From Chionoecetes opilio (taxonomy: Eukaryota > Arthropoda > Malacostraca > Decapoda > Majidae), in assembly GCA_016584305.1 (NCBI GenBank), contig JACEEZ010011758.1:82001-146000 (forward strand): a DNA stretch of 64,000 bases, written 5' to 3'. Under the pieces are notes generated by a model that was not told the DNA's origin, did not search any database, and saw nothing but the letters and a program-made list of their open reading frames with translations. The position numbers were made by a program, and so were the translations under genes. Each line of letters opens with the position of its first letter. Positions within the stretch are counted from its first letter, which is position 1. Positions 31,801-43,587 of this stretch are shown one piece after another.

Positions 31801-33720
31801 CGCTTTTTTGTTTTACTTTTTCCCTTTATCAACCCAAAATCCTTCCGCCCCCCCAAAAATCCATCCCCCATTTTTGCCTCCTTTCTATTTATCTCCCTTT
31901 TCCCAAATGTTTTGGGCAACTTGCGGGGGCCCAGTCGAATGGGAGGGTTAAAGGGGACATCTTTTATTTGATGTTTTTTCTTTTTTCCCTGGGGGGCGGG
32001 GGGGGTCTGAGCGGTAATTTTCCCCTGGGGGGGTTCGCGGGGGGGCCCTCGCTGGGGCTGAAGTATCCCAGGGGAAAGCGGCCCGACCCGGATATCAAAT
32101 GTTTTTTTCAAAGGAGAGCAAAGGGGGGGTGGATGAGTTTTCATCTGACACGGCCATCTTTGGGAGCAAAAATCGCTACTTGTTGCCCCCAGCTTTTTGT
32201 TTTCTCTTAAAATCAACCCTTTTCCTTTGTATTATTCATTAGGGGGGTGTGGGGGGGGGCACCGTCTATTAGTGGAAAAAATTTCCCAAAAAAAATTTTT
32301 TACCTGGAGAGGGCACACTGTGCCCAAAAAAAACTTCACCAAAATGGCCCCCCCTTTTGGTACCCTCATGAAAACTTCTCCCAAAATAAAAGGGGGCATT
32401 TTGGTTTTTTTTTAAAATTTTTGGGGGCCCCGTCCGGTGTGACCCCAAACCCCCCCCTAAATGTTGATAACACAGTTCAAAATTTTTGGGTCAAAAAGGG
32501 GTACCTGCTCAAAATAGTCACCCCCCGACCCCCTTTTTGTTAAAAACCCCCGGGGGTTCTGCATTCTCTGGGCCCACCTCTCATTCGCAATAGGCCGCCC
32601 TTAGACGCAAAGGTGGGAAATTTTTTTTCCTTTTTTAAGGGAAAAAAAATGCCTTTTTATGCGCCGGCAAATTACGGGGAAAATATATAAAGAGAAAAAG
32701 TATTTTGGGAACAAACCCCCCCTTCTCTCTCTCTCTCTTTCCCCGGAAAAGAAGATTTGGGGGGAGAGAGAGAGAGAGCGGCCCGCCCCCGGGGATTTAT
32801 TTAGGTTTTAAAGCTTTAAAGTTTTTAATGGGACTACTGTTTATCAAAAAGGAAATTTTATCAATGGGGGAAAACTTTTAAAAATTCCCGCTTTTAAGCT
32901 TCTTTCCCTCTTATAAGGGTTTTCCCCCAAAAATTTTTTCATGACGACGTGTTTTTTAAATTTAATTGTAAGTTTATGCCTATTTCTTCAGAGGCTCATT
33001 TAAAGGAAATTTTTTTAATGGTTTTACTGTTTTTTTAAATTTTAAACTTATTTGAACAAACATTTCCGAAAATAAAAAGTAATCCTTTATACATTATAAA
33101 ATGATATACTGCGGGGGGCCCCCCCTTGAAACTTCCCCGGGTCTTTGGGTTTAAACCCCCAAAGGGCCCCGGGGACAAGGGGGGGTGCCCAGAAAAACGA
33201 GTTTTCACTAATCTATTATTAGAGGTAACCAGATTTGGGTTGGCTCTAATATCGATGTACAGGTTTTTTTCATTACTTTATAACATGAATATCCTTGATT
33301 TTCACGCCCTATTTAAAAGTAGATATGGCATAAACCAATTCTAACCCATTTCTCCCCTTTAAACTTGTTTTGGGGAAAAAGGGGGAAAGGGGATGGGGAA
33401 AAGTGAAATTTAAACCGGAAAATCCCCCTTTTGGGTAATTATAAAAAGTAAATTTTAATTTTTTCCCCCCCCTTTGGAGAAATTTTACCAAAATTTCGGG
33501 AATTTCCCTGAAATTTAGAGAAATTTACCTAACCTTAGGAAAAAAATTCTTCATTGTAGGGAATTATCCGATTCTAGGGATCTACCCAAACTTCTAGGGA
33601 AATTTCCCTAAGCCTACTCGGGGTAATTTTTCTAAGTTCTAGGGTACCGGTAATGGTCCTTAGCTTCCTGGAAGTAAAAATTTCCGTCAATTTTTTTTCC
33701 CCACCCTAAAACCCAGCTTT
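28173..33720. other. Homopolymer-rich, abnormal sequence; no genes
   Basis: Nearly every line consists of 3-10 base runs of single nucleotides, with codon structure and word use unlike the flanks. It reads like poorly corrected long-read or gap-fill sequence. Apparent ORFs here (for example 31028-31408 minus) have no recognisable motif. A large imperfect inverted repeat (29107-29750 against 32600-33190) and GA/CT tracts (29570-29650, 32720-32780) can still be traced. Confidence 0.6.
29107..33190. mobile_element. Candidate third long-inverted-repeat element (~0.6-kb arms)
   Basis: The left arm contains 'ggtactttttattttccgg', 'aataaacttacaatt', 'cacgtcgcccatgaaaaa' and 'tttgccggcgcataagac' in order. 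The right arm holds their inverses in reverse order ('tatgcgccggcaaa' 32658; 'catgacgacgtgtt' 32940; 'ttaattgtaagttta' 32960; 'ccgaaaataaaaagtaatcc' 33066). The interior of ~2.8 kb shows no convincing ORF. Sequence quality prevents fixing the ends. Confidence 0.5.
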
Positions 33721-33829
33721 CCCACTAGGTCCCCAGGTTTGTTGTTGGAAAAAAATATCGGGAGTATTGCTTTAAACTGCAATTTTACCGAAAAAGTAGT
33801 CGAGTGTCTCAGAAAATGCCCGTGCAGTC

Positions 33830-34020
33830 CTTGTCCATTCTAACCCTAACCTAATCTCACCATAACCCCCTAAGGTTTACTAACCTAACCTCACTATAAC
33901 ACCCTACGTGTACCAGCCTAGCCTCACTATAACCCCCTAAAGATTTCTAACCTAACCTTTTCTAACCCCCTAAGGGTTACCAACCTAACCTCACTATAAC
34001 CCCTTAAAGGTTGCCCCTAA
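33830..34020 (+). repeat. Degenerate CCTAA-containing tandem
   Basis: Repeats of 'taacctaacctcactataaccccctaa' with variation, about 6 units of ~30 bases. It is built from TAACC words but is not a pure telomere repeat. Confidence 0.7.
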
Positions 34021-34252
34021 TTTTTTGAGGCACCTCATATTTCAGCGGCAGTGTTGGTTAGCCAGGGGCCCAGCCGCCCAGGAAAGCTGATCGTATTCGT
34101 CACCGATCGCGCACTGGAACCTTTGCAGATGTGAAGTACAATAAGCATACTAGCTATACAGTCTGTAATTTTGTTCAGGACTGTTCAGTTCAGGAGATTT
34201 TGCTCGGACTAGCTATTCAGATTAAACCAAACGACGAATATTTACAGCCATT

Positions 34253-34535
34253 TCAATCATTCCAGGGTAAATATCCAGATGAACACCGAACTCACTTTGG
34301 TGGACGAAAATATTTTTTTCTGGTGTGTTTTTGTGTGTTTTGAATGAATCTGCTAACCGTTTCAGTCGCAATTTTTTTTTTTTTTTTTTTTTGCAAAAAT
34401 AAAAAAAAAAAAAAAGGAACCTAAACCTAACCTAACCTTTACCTATACCTAACCTAACCCATACCTAACCTAACCTAACCCATACCTAACCTTTACCAAA
34501 CTAAAAAAAAAAAAAAAAAAAAACCTTTATCTAGC

Positions 34536-34576
<41 letters not shown>

Positions 34577-34690
34577 CGATACGGTTAGCAGATTCATTCA
34601 AAACACATAAAAACACACCAGAAAAAAATAGTTTCGTCCACCAAAGTGAGTTCGGTGTTCATCTGGAGTAATACCCATTCCAGTGATGGA
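34253..34690. repeat. Inverted repeat hairpin with A/T tracts and CCTAA array in the loop
   Basis: The left arm 34275-34383 ('gatgaacaccgaactcactt' ... 'gaatgaatctgctaaccg') is inverted at 34570-34675. The loop holds T17, A14, (CCTAA)-like repeats (34418-34498) and two more A runs. A MITE or foldback of unknown class. Confidence 0.7.
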
Positions 34691-34745
34691 TCGAGCCTCG
34701 ATGGACCCTGTGAATCGAACATTTTGCGTGAACTCTTATGTTCAA

Positions 34746-35314
34746 CTAGCCGCAAAGCCGCCCTCCGGGCGGACTTTTTGGCTAGCTCCTGCGGAGGGCT
34801 ATTGGTGGGCCAATGGCCCACCAAACACACTCTCTCCAGATAGCCCCTTCTAACTTTCCTGAAATCATGGATGTAGAAATGTATGTATTAACGCCAACCC
34901 ATTCACATCACCCCCAACCCATTCACTCACCCATTACCCATCACCCCCAACCCATTCACTCACCCATTACCCATCACCACACACCCATTCACTCACCAAT
35001 TACCCATCACCCCCCATCTATTCCCTCACCCATCACCCATCACCCTCCCCCATTCACTCACCCATCACCCCACACCCATTACCCATCACCCCACCCATTC
35101 ACTCACCCATTACCCATCACCCTACATCAAAGTTTCCTCAATTCTCGCAACCCACTTTTTTTTCACAATTATCGCTAATAGGCTGCTAAAAAATAAAAAA
35201 AATAAAAAAAGTGATCGGATCATCTCATAAGTGGGCTTAAAACCTTCCCCTGATCAACCTGATTCCAAAAATGTGGTATATGATGGGATTCCGCCACGGG
35301 GGGCGGAACCTATA

Positions 35315-35350
<36 letters not shown>

Positions 35351-35371
35351 TCGCTTATATTATTATAAAGA
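34746..35371 (-). mobile_element. Non-autonomous Helitron
   Basis: Minus-strand 5' end TC-tttataataatataagcg with a following (GT)n, and a 3' end with a GC-rich hairpin (ccgcccggagggcgg) then 'ctttgcggctag'. On the minus strand it lies between A and T, as Helitrons require (CTAG|T). The 626 bases include a ~29-base minisatellite 'cccattcactcacccattac' (34910-35120). A related copy is at 42543-43186. No Rep/helicase. Confidence 0.85.
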
Positions 35372-35404
35372 TGGTTTTCTATGATTAAGCACAAGATATA
35401 AACA

Positions 35405-35515
35405 TGCCCTCCAGGCACTCGTGGAGCAGTGTGGTCCCATGAGTCTCAGCTCCATGGCCGACGGCTTGGGTTGCCAGTTATGTATTTCGGCTGCAGTGTT
35501 ACCACGCCGGGCGAG

Positions 35516-35520
<5 letters not shown>
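35405..35520 (+). repeat. Dispersed repeat preceding the CT tract
   Basis: 'ggcactcgtggagcagtgtg' to 'gccgacggctt' recurs inverted at 38750-38812. 'gcagtgttaccacgcc(t)gggcgagtccctctc' recurs inverted at 36968-37008. This looks like a SINE-like unit with a CT tail, three partial copies. Confidence 0.6.
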
Positions 35521-35560
<40 letters not shown>

Positions 35561-35572
35561 CTTCCTTTCCCT

Positions 35573-35605
<33 letters not shown>

Positions 35606-35790
35606 TTCCCTTCTCTCTCTCTGTCTCTCTCTCTCGCCTTCCTTTCCTTTCCCTTCTCTCTCTCTCTCTCCTCTCTCTCCTCTCTCTCTCATTCTCTCTC
35701 TCTCTCTCTCGTCTCTCTCTCTCTCTCGCCTTCTCTCCCTCTCTCGTGCTCTCTCCTCTCTCTCTCTCTCTCTCTCTCGTCTCTCTCTCC
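35519..35790 (+). repeat. (TC)n microsatellite
   Basis: About 270 bases of TC with interruptions. The Leu/Ser-rich ORFs through it are artefacts. Confidence 0.95.
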
Positions 35791-35800
35791 GTCGCTATAG

Positions 35801-35833
<33 letters not shown>

Positions 35834-35954
35834 TATATATCTCTTTCCTTTCCCTTCTCTCTCCTTCCTCTTTCCTCTCTCCTCTCTCCTCTCTCTCTGG
35901 AGGATGAAGAGGGAGAAGGAAGATGGGAAGAAATAGTAGATGAAAAAGAAAGGG

Positions 35955-35959
35955 GAGAG

Positions 35960-35997
<38 letters not shown>

Positions 35998-36072
35998 TAG
36001 AGAGAGAGATGAAAAGAAAGGAAGATGAAAGAAAGATGATGAGAGAAAGGAGAGAGAGAGAGAGAGAGAGAG

Positions 36073-36108
<36 letters not shown>
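35955..36108 (+). repeat. (GA)n microsatellite
   Basis: About 150 bases of GA with interruptions; together with 35519-35790 it forms inverted pyrimidine/purine tracts that could pair. Confidence 0.95.
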
Positions 36109-36110
<2 letters not shown>

Positions 36111-36960
36111 ATTAAGCCGCGGTCACATGCAACGAATTTTTTGTGCGTCAATATGGCAATTTTGGCTTCTCAAGATGTATCTGCAGAAGCATCTTCGGAA
36201 AAATAGGAGAAATAGGGAAACTGGTTCACAACTAGGGTGGTGATGATTGAATGGATGCTTGTGTATGCAAGTGGGCGTCAGACGTAAACAAGTCAACAAT
36301 CCACATCAAAGTGATCAATAAGTTGGTATCCCCTAAAATTTTTAGTTTATTAATAGGAATAGACCGTCAACAAAGAAAAAAATTTACGGCAGCATAACTC
36401 ATTTAAATTTTTCTTGGTGTTTTGTATCCTTCAATCGCTTAAAAACACGTACAAAAGTGACAGGGCTTCACAATTCCGTCTTGAATCGGTTCCTGTTACT
36501 ATGTAGCTATGTATTTCAGCTTCTTGTATATTTGAATTAGAGCGTGCATTTAAAGAATAATTTCAAATAATATACGGTTTGGGGTTGGAATATTGCAGCA
36601 CCATTTGTCTTGGGTGGCGGCAACTTCCGCAAAGACCCGACAACGTCCGTTATCATAATTTGTCATTAAAACTCGCATTATATCCGAGTTTGGGCTCGCA
36701 TTGCGTTGCCGGGTGTAATATATCCATAACAATTGTCCGTGTGAGACCTCGCCTTTTTTTTAGTTCACCACAGACCTCCACACCACGCCTCGCTACAAGA
36801 CAGCGGGGGGTGATGGGCCTACGTATTTATTATAAATATAAATGTGTTTTATACATTATGTAGCTATAGATAGCTCTAAGTATAAACCATAGAGCTTTAG
36901 CTCTAATAACACAAATGTACTAACTTTACATTAAAATAAAAAAAAATTAAAAAAGGGAAA
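36109..36960. other. Intronic sequence, possible degraded TIR element
   Basis: A 'gccgcggtcacatgcaacg' word at 36116 followed by a short ATG frame resembles the outer end of PIF/Harbinger-like elements. No matching right end was confirmed. Otherwise nothing is recognised. Confidence 0.3.
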
Positions 36961-37235
36961 GGAAGAGAGAGAGGGACTCGCCCAGGCGTGGTAACACTGT
37001 CAGCCGAAACTACATAACTGCAACCTAAAGGCGCATTACCCGGGCCCTTTTTCTGCTCAGTGAGCAGCTGCTCCACTGAGCAGATTTCACTGGCTGCTCA
37101 ACGAAACTATTACACGGTGATCTGTGTTTTGATGACAAAATGCATGACAGACCTGAGTGCGTAAGTGAATACAAATATCATAGGCTTCCTATAAGCGTGC
37201 TTGTTGTAATGGAGATAGCTTTGATTTTTGCCCAA

Positions 37236-37240
37236 AAAAA

Positions 37241-37273
<33 letters not shown>
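37236..37273 (+). repeat. A tract
   Basis: About 35 A with two early C interruptions. Confidence 0.9.
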
Positions 37274-37277
<4 letters not shown>

Positions 37278-37299
37278 AAGTATCCTTTGTGGTTAAAGT

Positions 37300-38220
37300 T
37301 TAGGCGGGTAAGGTTCATTACCACCTAATAAGGTTCGGTTAGGTTTTCATTAAAACCTTTAAGGTAGGTTAGGTTTCATTAAACCTTTAAGGTTAGTTAA
37401 GTTTTCATTAAAACCGACAAGGTTTATGTTAGGTTTTCATTATTACATTTGGGGGGGGGGGGTTGCGCAAATAAAACCTCTCCATTAGAACAAGCACCTA
37501 TTGTAGGCCAAGAAAAAATAGGAATACTTTGGAACTCATCCTTCCGGCTTTGACTGAAATGAACTACCGCACTGTATTGTATGCTTTATTGTACTTCACA
37601 TCTGTAAAAGGTTCCAAGCGTGCGCTCAGCCTTGGTTAACCCATCCCGGCCGATATGAAATAGGAGGTTGCTCAAAAAATTCTAAGTCCAGTTAGTTAGG
37701 TATACTTTGTGTTAAGGTTCGGTTAGGTTAGGTTAGGTTAGGTTAGGTTAGTAGGTATAGCTTTGTGGTTAAGTTTAGGTATACTTTGTGTTAAGGTTAG
37801 TGTTAGGTTATAGTATCTTTGTGTGTAAGGTTAGTTGGTGTAGCTTATACTTTGTGGTTAATGGTATAGGTATTAGGTTAGGTATACTTTGTTGGGTTAA
37901 GCGGTTAGTTAGGTTTAGGTATACCTTGTTGTTAAGGTTAGGTATACTTCGTGGTTTAGTTGGTTAGGTTAGGTATACTTTTGTTGGTTTAAGGTTAGGT
38001 TAGGTATACTTTGTGGTAAGGTTACGTAGGTTAGGTATACTTTGTGGTTAAGGTTACGTTTAGGTTAGGTATACTTTGTGGTTAAGGTTAGATTAGGTTA
38101 GGTATACTTTGGTGGTATAGGTTAGGTTAGGTTTTACGTATACTTTGTGGTTAAGGTTAGGTTAGGTGGTTAGGTATACTTTTGGTGTTAAGGTTTAGGT
38201 TAGATTAGATTTTTACTTAT
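37300..38220 (+). repeat. TTAGG-like tandem / 'ggtatactttgtggttaa' minisatellite
   Basis: An initial 'ttaggtttcattaaaacc' series (37330-37440) is followed by (GGTTA)n at 37719-37750. About 12 variable units of 'ggttaggtatactttgtgg' then extend to 38200. The pure TTAGG part is short, so this is an interstitial derivative, not a chromosome end. Confidence 0.8.
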
Positions 38221-38926
38221 AGTGAACTTTGATGATGTTTTGTTTGGGCCATAAACACTTATATATTTGCTTCCCTCACCAAAAACCAAACCGCGTATTC
38301 CCGCCAGTTCCTCCAGGCTTGTTGGCTATAGGGGGAGAAAAAAAAGATAGGGGTGAAGGACTATTCTTCCAAAGTTTTACCAAAATAGTTGGTGTCCTCT
38401 GAAAACGACCGAGAAACTCTCTCTCGTACATTATTACAACAGTTGTTTCGTTATCTATTGAACCCATAGTCCGTTTCGTACACTCAGCGCAGAGTTGACC
38501 TTGCTGACTAGAGTTAACGAAACTGACACCAGGTATGTACGAAAATGATCATTCCACTAATTTCGTCCTTTATACCAGAAAAACGTTTTTTGCTCCTCAA
38601 ATGCGAGCAAAAATAGCTTCGAAGTAGTTCTCTGTTTGCTCAACCAAACAGGCTTTCATCGAGCAAAATCCTCAAAACTGCTCTGTGAAATCTGCTCACT
38701 GAGCAGAATAGTGCCCGTATAATAGCCGCTTAATAGCCTCTTTAATAAGCCGTCGGCCAGTGAGACTCTCATGGGACCACACTGCTCCACGAGTGCCCAT
38801 CTCTTGATACTTACTCTCCGTACATATAAGTGGGCGAATTTTGCAGGATTTCAACCTTTCCTTCGCTAAAAGAATAGGTGACTTAACATCACTGTTGACC
38901 ATGTTGTGTTTGCTTACAGGGACACA

Positions 38927-39083
<157 letters not shown>

Positions 39084-39249
39084 TCACAAGGAACTGGCCA
39101 AGGGCACAACAAAAATGGGTAACACAAAGCCCGCTTAGTTGCCAGTCCCTATAAAGAAGACAGTAAGAGAATAAACGTCACGTCAATATACGTCATACGT
39201 CAATACACATAACTCCCAACTGACATTATTGGAGCATGTCATATCCTAC

Positions 39250-39324
39250 CTTCCAAGTGCCAAGACCAATGATGGGGTAACTCTCTCCGTTGTTGAAAGT
39301 GACTGAAGGAATCTTGGGTGCCAT
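39250..39324 (-). CDS. Aldo-keto reductase, exon 1 (start codon)
   Basis: Minus-strand ATG at 39324, 25 codons: MAPKIPSVTFNNGESYPIIG then LGTWK, ending at a GTAGGA donor. This is the classical AKR N-terminus: a beta-hairpin (xVxFNNGxxxP) followed by GLGTW. The start is chosen because it is the only Met in frame before the hairpin, and 25 residues is the usual length. No signal peptide, so the product is cytosolic. A core promoter upstream (39325 onward) could not be identified with confidence; a TATATATAG-like word lies on the minus strand near 39570, about 250 bases above the ATG. Confidence 0.93.
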
Positions 39325-41680
39325 GATGATGCTTATTCACGACCGTCTAAGCCTTGAGTGCTTCAGTACACAGACCACAGAGCCCAGACACCGGTTAACC
39401 TTGGCAGTACGGACCTCGGTATGGGGCCAGCCAGCGGCAGTCTCGGCTTTCACGAGGAAATATTTGGTTTACCCTAACCACTCTTTCTGAAACGCTCAAA
39501 AGGCAGACAAATTATCCTAGGTTCATCATACGGACATTTTTTTTGAAATTTTGTTCTATGTATAGCTATATATAATACAACTTCAGCACTGTTTACATAT
39601 GACACTATATCTACTTTGATCACTTATAACGGCTTTTGAGTCAGTTTACTCTCAGAAGCACAAGCATGTTACTAAATGAATTTTTTACCATTACCCTATC
39701 CATAGACCACTATATACAGTGGTCTATGCCCTACCGGTAATATCCCAAAATGCTACCCTAAAGATGGTCAAAATACCCTAAAATAGGGTATTTTACCCTA
39801 AAGTGGAAGCACTGCTGGTTTCTTGGCGTTATCGCCTGTCGGGCGTCTGCTGGGTTGACGGGGTTTTGCTAACGTCATGATGATATAATTATCAGCGTGA
39901 CGGTGACCAGACTCCAGAGTCCAGTCACCAGTCCTTCTATAGTCCAGATGCCAGTGATTGTAATTTCGTACAGCTTTGGCCAAAAGGATCGTATTTGGGC
40001 CTAAATTATCGTATTGAATAAAAAATAACTTAAAAGAATGGACCCATTTACTCTACTTGAGGTAAGGATTGATTTGAAATCTTCAAGCCTCATATAGTTG
40101 GGCCGATCCCAGTAAGTTCACAATTACCTGGTGTCACGGCCACTTTATCTCTGTCTATCCACTTTTTTTCCTTATCAACCACAACTTACATATCACAACA
40201 CAGTGAATACCTACTACACACTTGAAGGAGGATTACTGGTCATCTTGCAGTATTAGGGGGATGGCCAGTTAGTAAGGTTAGTTAGGTTAGTAAAAAAAAC
40301 TATATTTTTACAAGGGTAGGCTAGTTAGTGAAATTTTTTTTTTATGGGGTCTCCGCTTATGAGGTTATTAGTGAGATTAGGTTGGTTTAGATTATAGTGA
40401 GGTTAGATTAGGTAATATTAAACATATTATATTTTTGAGGGGTCCAGGGGGGTCGTTAAGGGATCGAGGGGAGGTGGGTGAAATGGGGGCGATCTCCCCC
40501 CCCCCACTTTATAATTACAGTTTAGAGGTATCTGAGGATCTGTGAAGGTCTGGAGAAAAAACACTCATAATAAGGGCGGGAAAGGACTGCTAGACTTGTC
40601 CTAGCTCACTGCGTGTTGTATACTTAACATGAAAAACCCAGCCTGTCTCGATCATCCCTACCCTCAACGCCTTGCATACCCTGCACTACTAACTCCCGCA
40701 ACTTATCACACTCAGCTAAAGGCCCACAGCTACATATCATTTGCAAGTTTACTTATCCATGCAGTACATACTCAAAATGTTCTTCACAGACATAGTAAGA
40801 GCTTTTCCTTCATCGATGAAATCACGCCTTGCCGACATCCACCACTGTTTTCTCTTTTCCTTGTCTTTATGCATAGTTATGAACACAATTTCTCTGGAGT
40901 TTTAATTGTGGTGTTTTTTGTCACATTAGCAAAAACAAATCATAATATTTCTTTTGTTCTGGGACATGTTGAATGCCTATATGCTACAATATACATTGGA
41001 CCATGGATTGTTGAATATAGGTACTGGCGGTCTGCTGAGCCAAAACAAAGCCGGATCAGCTGATCAGCGTATCTGAGTCTGTGCGCCTTACTACGATCAC
41101 AACCAATCACAGTCGCGTTTCCGCCGTGTTGTGATATTTTGGCCCCAAAAAAGCCTGATATTTTCATTATGGTGCATTTTCTCAGTCAAAAAGAAATATG
41201 AGTACAGTGATATGTTACATATCACTGTCCTCATATTCTTTTTCAATATAAGGCTATAGCCTATATTGCAGACCAAAGCTTCATATACTCCGGTTTTAGA
41301 TGTAGTAAACGGGTCCATTCACTGTAACAAAAGAATGTGTAGGTAGTACACTGTACAAAAAACGATTGAACATAAGTAACCTAAAAAATTAAGGAAGCTA
41401 CAAGGCCCGCGAGGCCTACACGTGGTAAGTTCCGCTTTGTTCCCAAATTGCTCCACCAAATGGACCCCGAAAACGATTTTTTTTTTTTAAGGTTGACCAG
41501 AGATTCCCGAACTGTTAAAATTCACCTCATCACATTATACTTTCAAGAATAAGAAAAAATCGTTTTTTTACAAGATCCAATAGATTTCTAAACTGTTTAA
41601 AAGATCACTTTTTTGTTTTTTGTTTTGTTTGTTTTGTTAGAGGATAATTCCTCAGAACCATAGTGATCTACCGCTGAAGC
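39325..41680. other. Upstream region of the AKR gene, no genes recognised
   Basis: Expected to contain the 5' UTR and promoter of the reductase. Short degenerate GGTTAG words lie at 40270-40420 and a C run near 40497. The ORFs here (for example 40629-41063 plus) have no familiar domain. Confidence 0.5.
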
Positions 41681-41681
41681 T

Positions 41682-42052
41682 AAAGCCGTTCGACACGGAC
41701 CTTTTTCCGGCATGCTTTTGGTATTTTTGCTACCAAAAGATGCCCGTAGTGGTGGCAACAAAATGCGCGTTCGTCACATGGCGTTCGGCTACGAGCATCT
41801 TCTTGCACGATTAATAGTCTTGAATGAAGAATACGATTTGAATTGAATACGATTGAAGTCTTCTGTCACGATCCATACTTTTATATTATTTTGTTTTGGT
41901 TGCGGGTCCCCAGAAGATGCGCAGGAGAAGATGGCTCGTAGCCGCAACGCCCGTGTGACGAACGCGCCATATTTTTGCCACCACATACGGGCATCTTTGG
42001 GTAGCAAAATAACCAAAAGATGCTGGAACAAGTGGTCCGTGTAACACGCCTT
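41682..42052. mobile_element. MITE with ~75-bp TIRs (PIF/Harbinger-like)
   Basis: The left arm 'gttcgacacggacctttttc ... aaaagatgcccgtagtgg' and the right arm 'ccacatacgggcatctttgg ... gtccgtgtaacacgcc' are inverted. A half element is at 10690-10855. The interior is only ~220 bases. Confidence 0.75.
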
Positions 42053-42053
42053 A

Positions 42054-42345
42054 GTGTTGGCCGAGCCAACCATCCCGGGAGGGTGGGTCACAAACCCCTC
42101 GGCTAGCATAAGACATAAGAACATAAGACATAAGAAGCTACAAGAGGCCGCGGGCCTACGACGTGGTAGTTCCTGCACGTTCCTAAGTTCCTAAACCCCC
42201 GGTACCCATTCACTGCTGGGTGGACAGGAGGCTCGTGTTTTTAAGATAGACCAACCATCTACTCTTCGCTCCGCCCGAGGGATCGAACCCGGGACTTCTC
42301 GGTTGTGAGCCGAGCGTGCTAACGCACTACACTACGGAGTAAGTT
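42054..42345 (-). mobile_element. tRNA-derived SINE (family 2)
   Basis: On the minus strand the tRNA head 'actccgtagtgtagtgcgtt' and B box 'gggttcgatccctcggg' come first. Then follows a body with 'ctgtccacccagcagtgaat', ending 'ggttggctcggcc'. An intervening 'cataagacataagaa' unit is repeated. Not a functional tRNA because the body is conserved among copies. Confidence 0.78.
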
Positions 42346-42542
42346 ACTCTTACATTCATTTTCAAAGAAATTTTTTTTATCTTTTTTTTATCACAAATAG
42401 GGTTTTTAAAACAAGGTTATTATTAAAGGAGGCATAATGTTGCTTCTACTAAGTAAGGGATGAGCTGGGGATGAACCGTACATGAGAAACGTAACGTAAT
42501 TAGAGTATAGACGCTTCCCGTTCCACAATTTATAGTTTTTTA

Positions 42543-43186
42543 CTAGCTCGCAAGCCGCCCACCGGGCGGAACTTTTTGGCTTACACCTGCTGAGGGCTGA
42601 TTGTGGGGGGGAGGGGGGGCCTTCGGCCACCAACACGACTCTCCAGATAGCCCCTTTCTACCTTTCCTGAAATCAATGTGTAGAAATGTAAGTATTCCCC
42701 CCACCCATTACTCCATCACCCCCACCCATTCCTCACGCCATTACCCATCACCCCCCACCCATTCACTCACCCATTACCATCACCACACACTTCCATTCAC
42801 TCACCCTTCCCATCCACCCCCCACCTATTCCTCACACCTCACCCATCACCCCCCACACCATTCACTCACGACTCCCCCACACAACCCATTTACCCATCAC
42901 CCTACCCATTCACTCACACATTACCATCACCCTCATCAAGGTTTCCTCAATTCTCGCAACCCACTTTTTTTTTCACAATTCTCGCTAATAGCTGCTAAAA
43001 AAAAAAAAAAAAAAAATGATCGAGCATCTCATAAGTGGGCTTAAAACCTTCCCTGTCTCTGGTTCCAAAATGTGACCCTATGATGGGATTGGGGCCATCG
43101 GGGGGCGGAACCTATACGCACACACACACAACAAAACAGACAGACAGACAGACAGACAGACACTTCTCTTATATTATTATTTATAG
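42543..43186 (-). mobile_element. Non-autonomous Helitron, second copy
   Basis: Matches 34746-35371 throughout: a 3' hairpin 'ccgcccggtgggcgg' then 'cttgcgagctag', 'ctccagatagccccttt', the 'acccattcactcaccc' minisatellite, and a 5' 'aataataatataag' followed by a GTCTGT run in place of (GT)n. The 5' TC end is eroded. Confidence 0.8.
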
Positions 43187-43587
43187 GTTTAATATGTCCA
43201 TTCTCTAACATGTCTACTTATAGAAAACGGTGTGCACAGCTGAGTAAGGGTAATCTTAAAGAGCCCCCTTGGCTAATTGTGAGGTCAGTTTTTCGTTTTT
43301 TAATTTTCAATGTACTATTTCGCCACCAATTAATGCTTTGTGGTGTCCATGACTACCCAGAGTGTGCTGGTACGGCACAATACTAAGATAATGTCTAGAT
43401 GTGATGAATGAAGTGCTGAAAGTGAACGTCATGTCACAGATGACTTGAGTGGGTGATTACATAATAATGGTGCGTCGTGATGGATGATCCGTACAGTGGG
43501 ATTTAATGTACGGAATGTCCACGAATATAAACAAACAATTTTTGCTTCATTTGCATCTGTTATGTGCAGATACATCTCTAGTAGAAC

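Larger units (their letters stand above)
37029..38731. mobile_element. TIR element carrying a GGTTA-rich interior
   Basis: 'tctgctcagtgagcag' near 37061 and its inverse 'ctgctcactgagcaga' near 38690, with outer 'ggcgcattacccgggc' and 'gcccgtataatagccgc', form inverted ends. Most of the interior (37300-38220) is a TTAGG-like tandem. No transposase. Confidence 0.65.

Noticed and set aside
34914..35120. CRISPR-like array
   Set aside because: Units of 'cccattcactcaccc' have no unique spacers and lie in a Helitron of a eukaryotic genome; it is a minisatellite.
35421..35936. 171-residue Leu/Ser-rich protein
   Set aside because: A translation of the (TC)n microsatellite; no non-repeat coding content.
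37300..38220. Chromosome end (telomere)
   Set aside because: TTAGG units are few and degenerate, and unique gene sequence lies on both sides.
39540..39640. AKR core promoter (TATA-like word on the minus strand near 39570)
   Set aside because: AT-rich words are common here and no initiator or transcript evidence is visible.
42260..42345. tRNA gene on the minus strand
   Set aside because: The same head plus body occurs at 45593-46130; it is SINE family 2.
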